From Trichomonas tenax (Eukaryota > Parabasalia > Trichomonadida > Trichomonadidae), in contig JALKBU010000063.1 of assembly GCA_023091735.1 (NCBI GenBank), positions 1 to 64,000 of the forward strand: a stretch of DNA of 64,000 bases. Direction: 5' to 3'. Below are positions 50,061-59,604 of the stretch, one piece after another (within the stretch, counting starts at the first letter, position 1; every line of letters starts with the position of its first letter). The notes under the pieces were generated by a model, which was given only the letters and a program-made list of their open reading frames with translations, ran no database searches and had not been told where the DNA came from. Position numbers and translations under genes: made by a program.

Positions 50061-50634
50061 ATGGTTCCTTCCGACGATATTTCTTATTTGTCATATCTTC
50101 GAAATTATATATATGACCTCTCAGAATCATTAGGTGAGAAGGAAGCTAAAAGAACCGGTGTGTATGATCTTGATTGCCATTTATCTTTCCTTTTTTCAGC
50201 AATTGCTGCTTTCAAATACAGACAACTCAAACAACTCATTAACGAGTCAGAAATTGCAGAGCGCTCCATAATCCTTCAACAAAGCTTCGATTTTTTGCTC
50301 AAAATTTGAAGAATTAAAACAAAATTCTATGATAAAAAGATATAAAATACCAGATTGCTACGAGTTTGTAGATCTAATGTACGCATGTGATATTCCTGTC
50401 CCACGTAAGTGGCAAACTCCCTATACCTTGATGTATTTAAATATTTACAGTAAAATGATTCCGATAAGTTGGAGAATTTTAGTTGATTACATTGATGATC
50501 ATGCAAACGAAATTTCTCACCACAACCTTTATTTCAAAGAAGACATGAGATCATGTCAAAAAAGGAAGTATTCTGAGTGTTATTCAAATACTAGTACAAA
50601 CAAAACTGCTTTTCTCAATTCAATTTTGAGGTAA
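50061..50634 (+). pseudogene. Small gene split by one-base frameshift
   Basis: The first frame (50061-50309) starts at an ATG with TCAAAATTTTTAATTA upstream and encodes 82 residues (YLSYLRNYIYDLSESL, then LSFLFSAIAAFKYRQL). It stops soon after the T6 run at 50291-50296. One frame over, an open frame runs from just after that run to 50634 (KIPDCYEFVDLMYACDIPVP, then RKWQTPYTLMYLNIYSKMI). Removing one T would give a single protein of about 190 residues. I do not recognise the family. The alternative is two separate small genes, which is less likely because the second lacks its own start context. Confidence 0.55.
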
Positions 50635-51231
50635 TGAAACATGCGTCGTTTAACTATTTGTGCAAATAATTTTTTAGTTGCAGTACAAATACTGTCGATT
50701 CACACAACTTGATATGGATGAACGAATTGGCTCACAACAGTCCACAACCTGTTCGAGATCATAATCGTGGTTGCGACTAATTTTCTAAAAAAAAATAGTC
50801 ATCGAATAAAGGGGTTGACAGCATCAGAGGTGATTGTACACTGAGCAGATATCAAATTCAACGAAGTAAGCCCAAACCATTGTGGTTTTATTTAGGATAT
50901 ATGAGTAAAGATTCGTAGACATTTAAAAGCACACCATTCTGTCATGAAAGTCATATACATGCATCCATTACATGATATTATAATAGTAAATTTCAACTGA
51001 ACAAAGTCTTTTATTTTGTCAAATTGATGTGAATAAATGCATATATGCGAGAATATATTTTCAAAAAAAAAAAAAAAATATCTTGCGTTTGAGAATGTTA
51101 AACGACATGAGCGGGTAGGAAAATGTTTATATATTTATTTTATATATTAAATGTTCGATGTTATTAATGTTGAATCAGTAAATTTAAAAGGAAGAAAAAA
51201 ATCGACATGTGACATGAAAATATTTTTTTTC
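50635..51231. other. Intergenic stretch
   Basis: AT-rich sequence with an A16 run at 51063-51078 and GACATGTGACATG at about 51205, close to the next gene. No other feature is seen. Confidence 0.45.
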
Positions 51232-51468
51232 ATGAGTTTTCAAATTCAAGTTAACACGATTTCTGGAGTTATTCGCAAGATGACTTTGGACCCAAAAGAT
51301 ACTGTGCGAACTATTAAGGAATATTTATATAGCGAAGAGGCTATTAATCCTGAATTCACGAAAATGATTTTTAGAGGACGCCTTGTTACAGATGAACAAA
51401 CAATGGAGGAACTGCAGCCACAAAAAGAGGAGCCTTTCCATGCTGTTGTTAATCTTAAAGGTGGATAA
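51232..51468 (+). CDS. Ubiquitin-like protein ending in Gly-Gly
   Basis: The protein has 78 residues and a beta-grasp layout: MSFQIQVNTISGVIRKMTLD, then DTVRTIKEYLYSEE, then FTKMIFRGRLVTDEQTMEEL, parallel to ubiquitin's IFAGKQLEDGRTLSDY. It ends exactly VNLKGG, so the conjugatable Gly-Gly is exposed without processing. It is clearly not ubiquitin itself. Relationship to UFM1, URM1, NEDD8, SUMO or a membrane-anchored Ubl cannot be settled. The frame is open from ATG 51151, but the domain begins at ATG 51232 and the extra stretch overlaps ACATG promoter-type motifs. Confidence 0.75.
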   Translation: MSFQIQVNTISGVIRKMTLDPKDTVRTIKEYLYSEEAINPEFTKMIFRGRLVTDEQTMEELQPQKEEPFHAVVNLKGG

Positions 51469-51993
51469 AATAGATCAAATCGAGATTGTTTCTTTACAGA
51501 ACAATAGAATTTTTTGCACCACTAGGAGCAATTTCTATCCATACATTTCTTCACATTGATACTATAAATTGTTTGTCTATTTTTTTGTTTCAAACAAATT
51601 CGCAATTGCAAATTTTTTCTTTTCTATATCTGCGGTTCTTTTTCTACATATGCAAATATTGATTTTTTAAAAACTGAGTTCTTGCAAGCTTAATCGACAT
51701 TTTCCAAGCTTGAGATGTGTTCTCACACAAACAAGCTCGATTCATCTCATAAATACGATAATAGTAGCATAACTAGATACTATAAAGTAAATATTTACAA
51801 CAACAAGAAATAAAGCAAGGCTATTTCGACAATAAAATTGCAATGTTTTGGAGGATGGATGATATTACTGACATGTTGTGCCTCCAATTTCGATATTTGG
51901 AATACTTTTTTGAGTCTTAGATATCGATTTTGAGAACTATTTAGTTTTTTTCAAAATTGTTCTAAATTTAAAAAAAAAGTGCTAAATTTTCAA
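51469..51993. other. Intergenic stretch
   Basis: AT-rich, about 520 bp. I see no supported feature. Confidence 0.5.
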
Positions 51994-52548
51994 ATGTCTT
52001 CAGAACAAGAAGCAGAAAATCCAATAGAAGGTGAAGAAGAGAACATAAATGATAAAGAAATAACCAAAGAAGATTCTGACGAGTATTCGAGTGATTCTTA
52101 TGCATCTGAAGAAGAATCAGAATCAAGCGATGTTGAGTTAGATCAGGATATTACTGTCCAAGCCCAGAAGAGCGTCATCGCTTATTCCACAAGAGCATTA
52201 ATTCAGCCAGGTCCACTCAATAATTACGAAGCTGGTATTACACAAGCAGATATTCTCGCAACAGGTAGCAAAAATCCATGGGAAATTGTCAACCCATCGG
52301 GTGTTCACCCGAGAAATAATAAGAAATCAATTTTCTACTACGATCTTTCAGCACTTCCAAATGATGTTGAATCAAAGCCTTGGACAGCTCCGGGAGCTGA
52401 TATAACAGACTGGTTTAACTACGGTTTCAATGAAGAAACATGGGAAGAATACAGGAAAACAATGTTAAATCGTATCAAAAACATCGAATACGAACAAGAA
52501 ATCAAAAGTCTTACAGGAGATACTCGTCATGGTGTCAAGAGGAATTAG
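51994..52548 (+). CDS. FIP1: FIP1-like pre-mRNA polyadenylation factor
   Basis: The protein has 184 residues. The N-terminal third is acidic and Ser/Glu-rich ([17 protein letters not shown]). The Fip1 motif lies at about residues 125-155: [20 protein letters not shown] followed by [11 protein letters not shown]. In the cleavage-and-polyadenylation complex Fip1 tethers poly(A) polymerase to the RNA-binding core. It is much shorter than yeast or animal Fip1, without the RS/RD-rich tail. The frame opens at GTG 51979; ATG 51994 is used, with TTTTCAA just upstream. Confidence 0.9.
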   Translation: MSSEQEAENPIEGEEENINDKEITKEDSDEYSSDSYASEEESESSDVELDQDITVQAQKSVIAYSTRALIQPGPLNNYEAGITQADILATGSKNPWEIVNPSGVHPRNNKKSIFYYDLSALPNDVESKPWTAPGADITDWFNYGFNEETWEEYRKTMLNRIKNIEYEQEIKSLTGDTRHGVKRN

Positions 52549-54110
52549 ATTTATATATTTGTATTAATTTCTTTATATAAACTTTTTTTGTGTTTATTTT
52601 TTAAACAACATTGTCATCTATGGCAATCAATATGCAGCGGAAATGTCATCCACAATTGAATAAAAAAATAAACTTTTTTGATTTCAAATTCATAAAAAGG
52701 GGAGGAACTTCACTTTTTGTTTTGTCGGCCATATAAAACTTCATAGAGAGAGACACTGCTTTGCACACTCTTCTGCAAAGCTCGATATATATATGCATCA
52801 GTACTGCCTCCATATGATAGAATACACTATGACTCTAAAAAATTCTCACGATCTAGAAATTTCGAAATTAAAATCACTCTCGTCAGAACATAGCGCCATG
52901 CCTTACGAAGAGGTACATCAGCAATAAGCTATGATTGCCGCCTTCAAAAGAGGGTCAATAAAACGCAATTTTCAGAACCTCAAAATTTAGAAATAACTTG
53001 TAGATGCTGCTTCATCCCTCATATCGCAGACACCCCGCATATTGCAAACATCCTAAGCTTTGTAGATTACAATTTTAATTTTTCGAGATACGATCTGGAA
53101 ATGCGAAATAATTTTTATAAATCTTGCATTTGATATCACATGTTTACCATACAGGATACATCCATTAATACTATTTGATTATATTTGTATTTGGCGAGTT
53201 AATAAAATTTTCATATATTTTTCTCTCCATAGAATTATCATTTATATACTACGAATAATCTACTATTCGTCTAAATATTATACATTCATGTGTATTTTTT
53301 GAAAATATCTTAAGAATAAAATTCAAAATTTTTCTTAATCCAAAATTAGTTTTGATATAAATTTTGTTTTATTCGATGAAAACGAAGTAGCCTAGGCAAA
53401 ATTTCAGAAATCGAAAATTTAAATTAGTTTAATTATGGATAATTACCGCTTTTGCTACAACATTTATCTTAAACAGATCGAATTTAGATGATTGATATGT
53501 ATTAGACTGCTTAAGTTTAAATAATGCAATATTCATAATAAAAAGAATATTGGAAAACTGATTGTTTCTGAATGTCAAATGAATATCATAGCACTAATAA
53601 ATGTATTGGTGTATAAACTCGAATGTTTAAACGAAGTTAGTTTTGTGAGCTAATTATCTTTGTGAAATATAAGTAATTGAGACTAATTTATTCACTGAAT
53701 GTATTTTGCCCCTAATGCAGTTAGTTGTATTGCGCATCGCAACAAACTAACATGCATTGTTCAATGTTCAACTGCTGCGAAAACTGTCCGTTAAAATAAG
53801 GTTATCGAAATTTGAGAGATTTCATCGCATCATATCTCGAAATTTCAAAATTGGATTGCCTTGCACTCCATAGATATATTGTTCCTATAGGCCTATAGAA
53901 GATATATCCAGAGTAGCAAGCCTAAGCGTTTTGAGAAAAAAGAGTTCCCCACCCCTTTTTATTCATATAATTCAAGTACTTATGGCCTTTTTACAACTAT
54001 AATATTAGTCTCTTTTATGATTTTTTATTTTTTTTTTTTTTTTTTTTTTTTGACATGTAAATATAAGTGACGATTTTCAGTTTTCTTTTTCCTCAATAAA
54101 AAAAATAATT
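52549..54110. other. Intergenic stretch of about 1.56 kb with a dispersed repeat
   Basis: Holds repeat copy 2 at 52716-53205 and, at its right end, T24 at 54028-54051 directly followed by TGACATGTAAAT, a promoter-type motif about 60 bp before the LisH gene. The middle (about 53210-54020) is AT-rich without supported genes. Confidence 0.5.
52716..53205 (+). repeat. Dispersed repeat, copy 2 (about 490 bp)
   Basis: Colinear with 2146-2640 in the same orientation. Frame fragments shared with copy 1 include CKARYIY, SVLPPYDRI, FVDYNFN and NNFY. Stops interrupt this copy too. No terminal repeats are visible at either end. Confidence 0.8.
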
Positions 54111-54482
54111 ATGAGTGCAAAAGGAATTAGCGATCAAGCAGTCGAAAGACTTGAAGAGTCTGGATATTTAATGAATGTCCGCTCTGAAATGAAAGCAGAA
54201 ATCATGAAATGCCTCGTAGAAATGGAAAATCAGGGTGAATTACCACCACATCTTCGCATCAAGCGTTTTACACCAACAACAGATGAAGATAACAACGCAC
54301 TTGCATATATAGCAGAGTTTATGAAATTCCACGGTCTCGAACACTCCTTAGAGTGCCTCAAAGCTGAAACTAACGGTGAAATCTTACAAATCCGCAGTGG
54401 TGGTTCGATGAGTGAGTTAGCACAGGCAATAGCAAGCCATGATGCTAGCGGAAACGGTCCAAATCCACTTCTTGCTGATTAA
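54111..54482 (+). CDS. LisH-domain protein, FOP/CEP20-like
   Basis: The protein has 123 residues. The N-terminal stretch (AVERLEESGYLMNVRSEMKA) and a LisH-type motif (ALAYIAEFMKFHGLEHSLEC followed by LKAETN) are arranged as in FGFR1OP/FOP and CEP20 (FOPNL), which dimerise and act at centrosomes and basal bodies. Such a role would suit the trichomonad basal-body apparatus. The assignment rests on domain order, not on residues specific to one member. TGACATGTAAA lies about 60 bp upstream. Confidence 0.65.
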   Translation: MSAKGISDQAVERLEESGYLMNVRSEMKAEIMKCLVEMENQGELPPHLRIKRFTPTTDEDNNALAYIAEFMKFHGLEHSLECLKAETNGEILQIRSGGSMSELAQAIASHDASGNGPNPLLAD

Positions 54483-54830
54483 AAATATTATACAATTTTA
54501 TTCTTTGTGCAATTAAATACCAATTTTATGAAACATTCTTCATACCTGTATTTCCCTGATACATGCACTGAAGTCTCATTTCCTAAACTCAAAAATGTGT
54601 TGATAATTTATAATATATACTCTGTTATTAAGAAACTATTATAAAAATAGCGCGCCAGAAAGTAGTGCTGATGATTCGTGGATATTATGCTTTTGATATC
54701 AAAATATTTTTTGATTAAAAATGGCATAAGGTCAATATTTTTTGATGGTTTTGTTGTGTAATTAAAGTATATTCTAAAAATAGAAAATCTAGATTTGCTA
54801 AAAAAATACAATAACGTATATTTTTATCAG
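54483..54830. other. Intergenic stretch
   Basis: AT-rich, about 350 bp. Nothing supported. Confidence 0.5.
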
Positions 54831-55397
54831 ATGAGAAAAGGAGTTCCTCCTCAAGCAAAGAATAAAAAGGCAGATATTTCAGCTGTCGAGGAAGAACACC
54901 TTCCGGAGACAGGAAACAACACGTTTAACATGGCAAATGGTGCAAAATACGAAGGCGATTGGAAAAGATTCGAAAATGTATTAAAACGACACGGTAAAGG
55001 AGTTTTCACTTGCGAAGAATTCACTTACGAAGGAGATTTCGGGGAAGATGTATTCCATGGCAAAGGATTTATTAAATTCAAAGATGGATCTAACTATATT
55101 GGAGATTTCCGCCATGGTTCTATAACCGGAAAGGGAAAGTACACTTTTGTAGACGGTTCTACTTACGAAGGAGCTTTTAGAGACGGAAAAATGCATGGTA
55201 TTGGATTATTCTCGACTGTTTATGGTGATAAATGGCGTGGTCCGTGGAACAATGGATTATCTTCGTGTCCAATATATCCACAGGCACCTCCAGAGCCAGT
55301 ATTCGAAGAGGAAGAAGAGGAAGAATTCTTCGAAGAAGAAATGATGCAGGATCAGGGTGAGATGGAATGCGAAATGGAAGGTGAAGGAGAATATTGA
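54831..55397 (+). CDS. MORN-repeat protein
   Basis: The protein has 188 residues. Four to five MORN repeats occupy about residues 35-140: KYEGDWKRFENVLKRHGKGV, FTYEGDFGEDVFHGKGF, NYIGDFRHGSITGKGKYTF and TYEGAFRDGKMHGIG. MORN proteins bind lipids or build cytoskeletal structures, in protists often near basal bodies. The C-terminus is strongly acidic (FEEEEEEEFFEEEMM). The frame opens at TTG 54795; ATG 54831 has TTATCAG just upstream and is preferred. Confidence 0.9.
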   Translation: MRKGVPPQAKNKKADISAVEEEHLPETGNNTFNMANGAKYEGDWKRFENVLKRHGKGVFTCEEFTYEGDFGEDVFHGKGFIKFKDGSNYIGDFRHGSITGKGKYTFVDGSTYEGAFRDGKMHGIGLFSTVYGDKWRGPWNNGLSSCPIYPQAPPEPVFEEEEEEEFFEEEMMQDQGEMECEMEGEGEY

Positions 55398-55550
55398 AAA
55401 GATAATACTCATATCTAAAAAAATTGTTAGCATCCTTAATTATATAGTTATTTTTTCTTTACAAGCCAATGGTTACACCTTTAGTGATTCTAATAGACTT
55501 AATTTTAGATAATTTTATTTAAAGAACATATAATTTTTGTCCAATAATTG

Positions 55551-56141
55551 TTAACAGCATTTCTTTTTCTCAGTTGTTTCTTCAAGATCAACTGCATCAT
55601 TAACACTTTGGTTGGACATCTTATTTGCCACTGTTTCCGCGATGTGCTGGAAAGTTTCAGAAACTCCTTCGCCAGTTGAAGCGGATGTCTTGTGGAACGA
55701 AAATCCTTCGTTCTTAGCCCATCTTTCAATAGCTTGGACGTCTACGCTTCCAGATTGTGGGACAAGATCTAATTTATTTCCAACGATAGCAATATGATAG
55801 TAATCTGAGCAATGCTGCTTAAACTGGTCAACGTAGATTTTCATCTCGTCAAATGTATTTGGTAAAGTTAAATCGAAAACAGCAATCGCGCATAAAGCGT
55901 CACGATAGTAAATTGGGGCTAAACTCCTATATCTTTCTTGACCTGCAGTATCCCATATCTGGAAGGATATATCAGCATCGTTTATTCTGAAAGTATGTAA
56001 AATGAAAGATGCGCCAACTGTCGCAATTGTGTTCTTTTCGAAATTTCCGAAGTGAAATTTTGTTAGCAATGATGTTTTACCGACTCTCTGTGTTCCAATT
56101 AATGCCAGCTTCAGAGTTTTCGCTCTCGCTCTGGTTTTCAT
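55551..56141 (-). CDS. Rab-family small GTPase
   Basis: The protein has 196 residues. GTPase motifs are intact: GTQRVGKTS (P-loop), the switch I threonine in ATVGASF, WDTAGQERYRSLAPIYYRDA (switch II), GNKLD and TSASTGEG. It ends EEKTT-like Lys-rich sequence and KKKCC, a double-cysteine geranylgeranylation site, so it is membrane-attached. The effector region resembles the Rab5/Rab21/Rab22 group but I would not name an orthologue. It could work with the VPS33 and AP-3 endosomal proteins in this window. Confidence 0.95.
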   Translation of the reverse strand: MKTRARAKTLKLALIGTQRVGKTSLLTKFHFGNFEKNTIATVGASFILHTFRINDADISFQIWDTAGQERYRSLAPIYYRDALCAIAVFDLTLPNTFDEMKIYVDQFKQHCSDYYHIAIVGNKLDLVPQSGSVDVQAIERWAKNEGFSFHKTSASTGEGVSETFQHIAETVANKMSNQSVNDAVDLEETTEKKKCC

Positions 56142-57034
56142 TTTTTTTTAGTGGATAAAACCGAAACAAGTCCGATTTTTCACTGGATATATTTATTGGT
56201 TCCTATATAGTGCTGAAGAATATATTTTAGGATTTTTTCGTGTTCGAAATTTCATAAATAATTTCATTTTAAAGGGTTTGACATTTATCATTGATATATA
56301 CACATAAAATGCATGATATATATAAAAGTAAAACTTGAATAGTTCATTATTTTATCAAAAAAAATATAATTATCATTCTCATACCTATCAAGTCTATACA
56401 CACACAGCATCACTTTCTCGTACTAAAGACCCTGAAGTCTCTTATAAAGATTGCTTTTTTGACAAAAGAATTGTCATTTGTCAAATAAAAATTTTACATG
56501 AAAATTGGATTCGTATATTTTATTTTGGGTCAATTTTATGATTATTAGAATATCTATAGTGTGGTTATTTTATATTTTAAGTTTAAGTCAAAACAATTTT
56601 TCAATTTCTCGAACATTATTTCCTTTGCAAATGTAATATAATTTGCATTGCAATGCTATTCTCAAAGTTTCGAACGCCAAATCAAAAAGTAACACATCAA
56701 AATTTTCGGACGTTTATTTTAAGCTTTTCAGAATATACTATGTATAAAAATGCTTTTTCTCAAATTTCAACCGAAAATAAATGTTCAGGGTGTAAAAAAT
56801 ATCTTGACCTAATTTTGTGTTTTTTAAAATATGTTTATTATGTGTATGCTATGTTTAGAGTTTGAGCCAAAAATAAATTTGCGCACTTTTTCTGACCCGG
56901 GTCGTTAAAATCACAACTAACAATTTAGAGCATAAACAATCAAAATGCAAGTTTTTTTCAGGAAATTTATTGTCACTTTTTATCTAGATTTTTGTGAAAA
57001 CACTTTTTTAAGATTAGATTTTTCAATAATCATT
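56142..57034. other. Intergenic stretch of about 0.9 kb
   Basis: AT-rich. Open frames at 56335 and 56653 are short and biased. A GC-rich palindrome, GACCCGGGTC, lies at about 56896-56905. No gene is supported. Confidence 0.45.
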
Positions 57035-58351
57035 ATGCTTTTCCCTATTTTTATATCTTCGGCCCTGTGTCAGATACAGCGCATGGCTCTGGAAGATTTA
57101 GACTACAGTAAAGCATCCACAAGGACAACAGAAACTGAAACATTCAAATATACTTTAACCACAATAAATAATCAGGAAACATTAACCGAAATCTATTCAA
57201 ATACATACACACAGATCGAGGTAGTGCCAGAATTTGAGTATTTTACGACAGCTACGGTTGGCTGGTGGAAAAGACCTTATACAATCCCGGGTATTTGTTT
57301 CGGCGTTCTTTTGATTGCAGGATGTCTCACCACTCTTTTCTGGGCCGGTTCTTACGGTTCGGTGGACATTACACAACAAAATTTCGATAATTTATTAGAA
57401 CCAGAGAAAAATGACAAAGATAAAGCAGGCACCAAGAAGCAGACAAGAACAAGAAGAGCGCGGACATTTGCTGGTGCTCCAAAGAGTAAGCGTGGTTTCG
57501 ACTCGAAGCAACATGCAGGAAAACGCAGGAGGAAGAAAGCAGGCAAAGGCAAACAGCTTGGCGATGAAATTGATTTCGATGACCGCCTTGATCTTACATT
57601 CACAACAAACAAGCCACCAACTTCATCAAGACCAGCTACCAGAACAAGAAGATCAAATACAACAATGGGTGACGGACGAGGAAAGAAGAAGAGCGTCATT
57701 TTGGGCGGTGATGATGAAACTGATGATTGGTTTGATGTCACTATTACAAGTGATGGAACAGATTCAACTGCTCCTAAATCGAGAAGGAGAAGCTTTACCA
57801 GCGAGGAAAGGCCAAGATCAAAGAGATCGAACTCTGTTTCATATGATAAGCCACCTGTTTCTAAGCGTCGCCGCAGCATGTCGGTGATGGCTGATGACAA
57901 GTCCAAGAAGCCACAAGGCAAGGATAAGGCAGAAGAGGAGAAAGATGAACCAAGATCTCGTCGTCACTCCGTTGCTATCACTTCACGTCGACGCAATTCA
58001 GCAGCTCTCGACCTCACTTCAGACAGTGAAAGCGATAGTGATAAGCCAGTCAGCCGCCGCAGCTCTCGTGACGAAGGTAAGAGTAAGAGCAGAAGCCGAA
58101 GCAGCACTGTTTCAGAAGACAAATCAAAGAAGTCGAAGAAGGATGGGAAGCCAACAAGCCGTCGTGGTTCATCTGCAGAAAAGAGCAAGAATCAACGGAG
58201 CAACTCCGTTAGAGCACCAACACGTCGCTTTCAGCCTTCTTCTTCATCATCATCTGATTCAGAATCATCCTCATCAGGTAGAAATGTAGTCGCAAGATTC
58301 AAAGTTCAGAATTCATCTAGTTCCGACCGCGATTTTGACATATCCTCATAA
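57035..58351 (+). CDS. Type I membrane protein with RS-rich cytoplasmic tail
   Basis: The protein has 438 residues. A signal-peptide-like start (MLFPIFISSALCQIQ) leads to an ectodomain of only about 65 residues, rich in Thr. One membrane segment spans residues 84-104 (IPGICFGVLLIAGCLTTLFW). The remaining 330 residues are a cytoplasmic tail of Lys/Arg and Ser, with many RRxS and RS motifs (SRRRSFTSEERPRSKRSNSV, SRRSSRDEGKSKSRSRSS) and a Ser-run end. Such sites suit basophilic or SR-type kinases. The frame is open from ATG 56945; I prefer 57035 because it starts the signal peptide and follows TCAATAATCATT. I do not recognise the family. Confidence 0.8.
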   Translation: MLFPIFISSALCQIQRMALEDLDYSKASTRTTETETFKYTLTTINNQETLTEIYSNTYTQIEVVPEFEYFTTATVGWWKRPYTIPGICFGVLLIAGCLTTLFWAGSYGSVDITQQNFDNLLEPEKNDKDKAGTKKQTRTRRARTFAGAPKSKRGFDSKQHAGKRRRKKAGKGKQLGDEIDFDDRLDLTFTTNKPPTSSRPATRTRRSNTTMGDGRGKKKSVILGGDDETDDWFDVTITSDGTDSTAPKSRRRSFTSEERPRSKRSNSVSYDKPPVSKRRRSMSVMADDKSKKPQGKDKAEEEKDEPRSRRHSVAITSRRRNSAALDLTSDSESDSDKPVSRRSSRDEGKSKSRSRSSTVSEDKSKKSKKDGKPTSRRGSSAEKSKNQRSNSVRAPTRRFQPSSSSSSDSESSSSGRNVVARFKVQNSSSSDRDFDISS

Positions 58352-58439
58352 ACATATTGTTTTTAATTTTAAACCAACTACTCATCTCTTTTTTATGTCC
58401 CATAAGAACAAAAAATATTAAAAATCAAGTAATATGCCA

Positions 58440-58490
58440 AGTAAACTGTTATATGTCATGTAATGCGATAATATGACATGTAAAAATTGA
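58440..58490 (+). promoter_or_regulatory. Promoter motifs upstream of the cap methyltransferase
   Basis: Three motif variants occur just before the gene: GCCAAGTAAAC, ATGTCATGTAATG and ATGACATGTAAAAATTG. The last lies about 30 bp from the ATG. The same element is arrayed at 9222-9421. Confidence 0.5.
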
Positions 58491-58505
58491 AATTTGACAA
58501 AAATA

Positions 58506-59546
58506 ATGAATATATCTGATATTGTTAATGATGTTTCCACGGGCTATGATCAGATCAAAACTACATCTATCAAAGAGAGGTCGGAGACAAGTACGTTTCA
58601 TTTACGTGAATTTAACAACTTTATAAAGAGTTGGCTGATTTATAAGTATTGCCCGTCTCCAAATGCCAATATTCTTGATCTAGCATGTGGTAAAGGAGGT
58701 GATATTCCAAAATTCAAACTTAAAAACCCAGCATACATTACATTCGCCGACATTTCACCGGAATCAGTCAAAGAATGCTACAGAAAATACGCTCCAGAGT
58801 CAGAAAGGATCAAAGCAAAGTTCGTTATTGGCGATTCTTTCAATTGTGTGCTTCAAGATGTCGTTCCAAAAGTTATTTATCATTTTGCTTCTTGCCAAAT
58901 GGCACTTCACTATTCATTTAAATCACCGGAAATGGCCCGCAGAGCCATCAAAAACTTAACTGAACAGCTTGCGCCAGGAAGTTGCATTGCAATCACAACA
59001 ATCAACGCTTGTAGACTTGTTAGACTATTCAGAGAAAGGGCAGATAAAAGTTTTCCAGGGGATGATAAAATAGATACAATCGGAAATGAACTTTATTCTG
59101 CAAAACGTAATTTTGATCTCAAAAATATTCCTGTTTTCGGTGCTGGATACGTTTTCCGGTTGGAAAATGCCGTCAATAGTATTGAAGAATATTTAGTTCA
59201 TCCAAAAGTTTTGAACGATTTATTTGAAGAACAAAACTGTAAGTTAGAGTATTCTAAAGGCTTCCAGGAGTTCTATCATGAAGCGTGCAACAATATTCCA
59301 GAAGCTAAAGAGTTATATATGAGACTTCTCACGAAGAAAACAAAAGATTTCTCTGGTGCAGCGATGACTTCAAGCGAATGGGATATTATTTGGCTCTACT
59401 GCATCTATGTCTTCCGTAAATCCGGTGATCCCCCAGAATTACCAAAGATGACAAAGAGATTCCCTAAGGTCACGAATGAGATGACTTATATCGATGCTCA
59501 GACATTAGAACTATGTACTGTTGATGTTCCAGATCTTCGCAAGTAA
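58506..59546 (+). CDS. RNMT: mRNA cap guanine-N7 methyltransferase
   Basis: The protein has 346 residues. It has SAM-binding motif I ILDLACGKGGDIPKF and the family's helix before it (NNFIKSWLIYKY). YITFADISPESVKECYRKYA and YHFASCQMALHYSFKSPEMA follow as in Abd1/RNMT, and then FGAGYVFRLENAVNSIEEYL and LVHPKVL with VLNDLFEE. It methylates the cap guanine of nascent mRNA, giving cap 0. The frame opens at TTG 58494; ATG 58506 is used. No triphosphatase or guanylyltransferase lies nearby. Confidence 0.95.
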   Translation: MNISDIVNDVSTGYDQIKTTSIKERSETSTFHLREFNNFIKSWLIYKYCPSPNANILDLACGKGGDIPKFKLKNPAYITFADISPESVKECYRKYAPESERIKAKFVIGDSFNCVLQDVVPKVIYHFASCQMALHYSFKSPEMARRAIKNLTEQLAPGSCIAITTINACRLVRLFRERADKSFPGDDKIDTIGNELYSAKRNFDLKNIPVFGAGYVFRLENAVNSIEEYLVHPKVLNDLFEEQNCKLEYSKGFQEFYHEACNNIPEAKELYMRLLTKKTKDFSGAAMTSSEWDIIWLYCIYVFRKSGDPPELPKMTKRFPKVTNEMTYIDAQTLELCTVDVPDLRK

Positions 59547-59604
59547 TTATTTTTGTTTTATAAAGGATAAATATATATTATTTGATAAAATTTATATATA
59601 TTTT

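Noticed and set aside
49766..50116. Open frame with hydrophobic stretch
   Set aside because: It overlaps a better-supported gene start at 50061 and its composition is that of AT-rich noncoding DNA.
57352..58188. Antisense and alternative frames over the RS-rich tail
   Set aside because: Low-complexity Arg/Ser codons keep several frames open; only the plus frame has a signal peptide and anchor.
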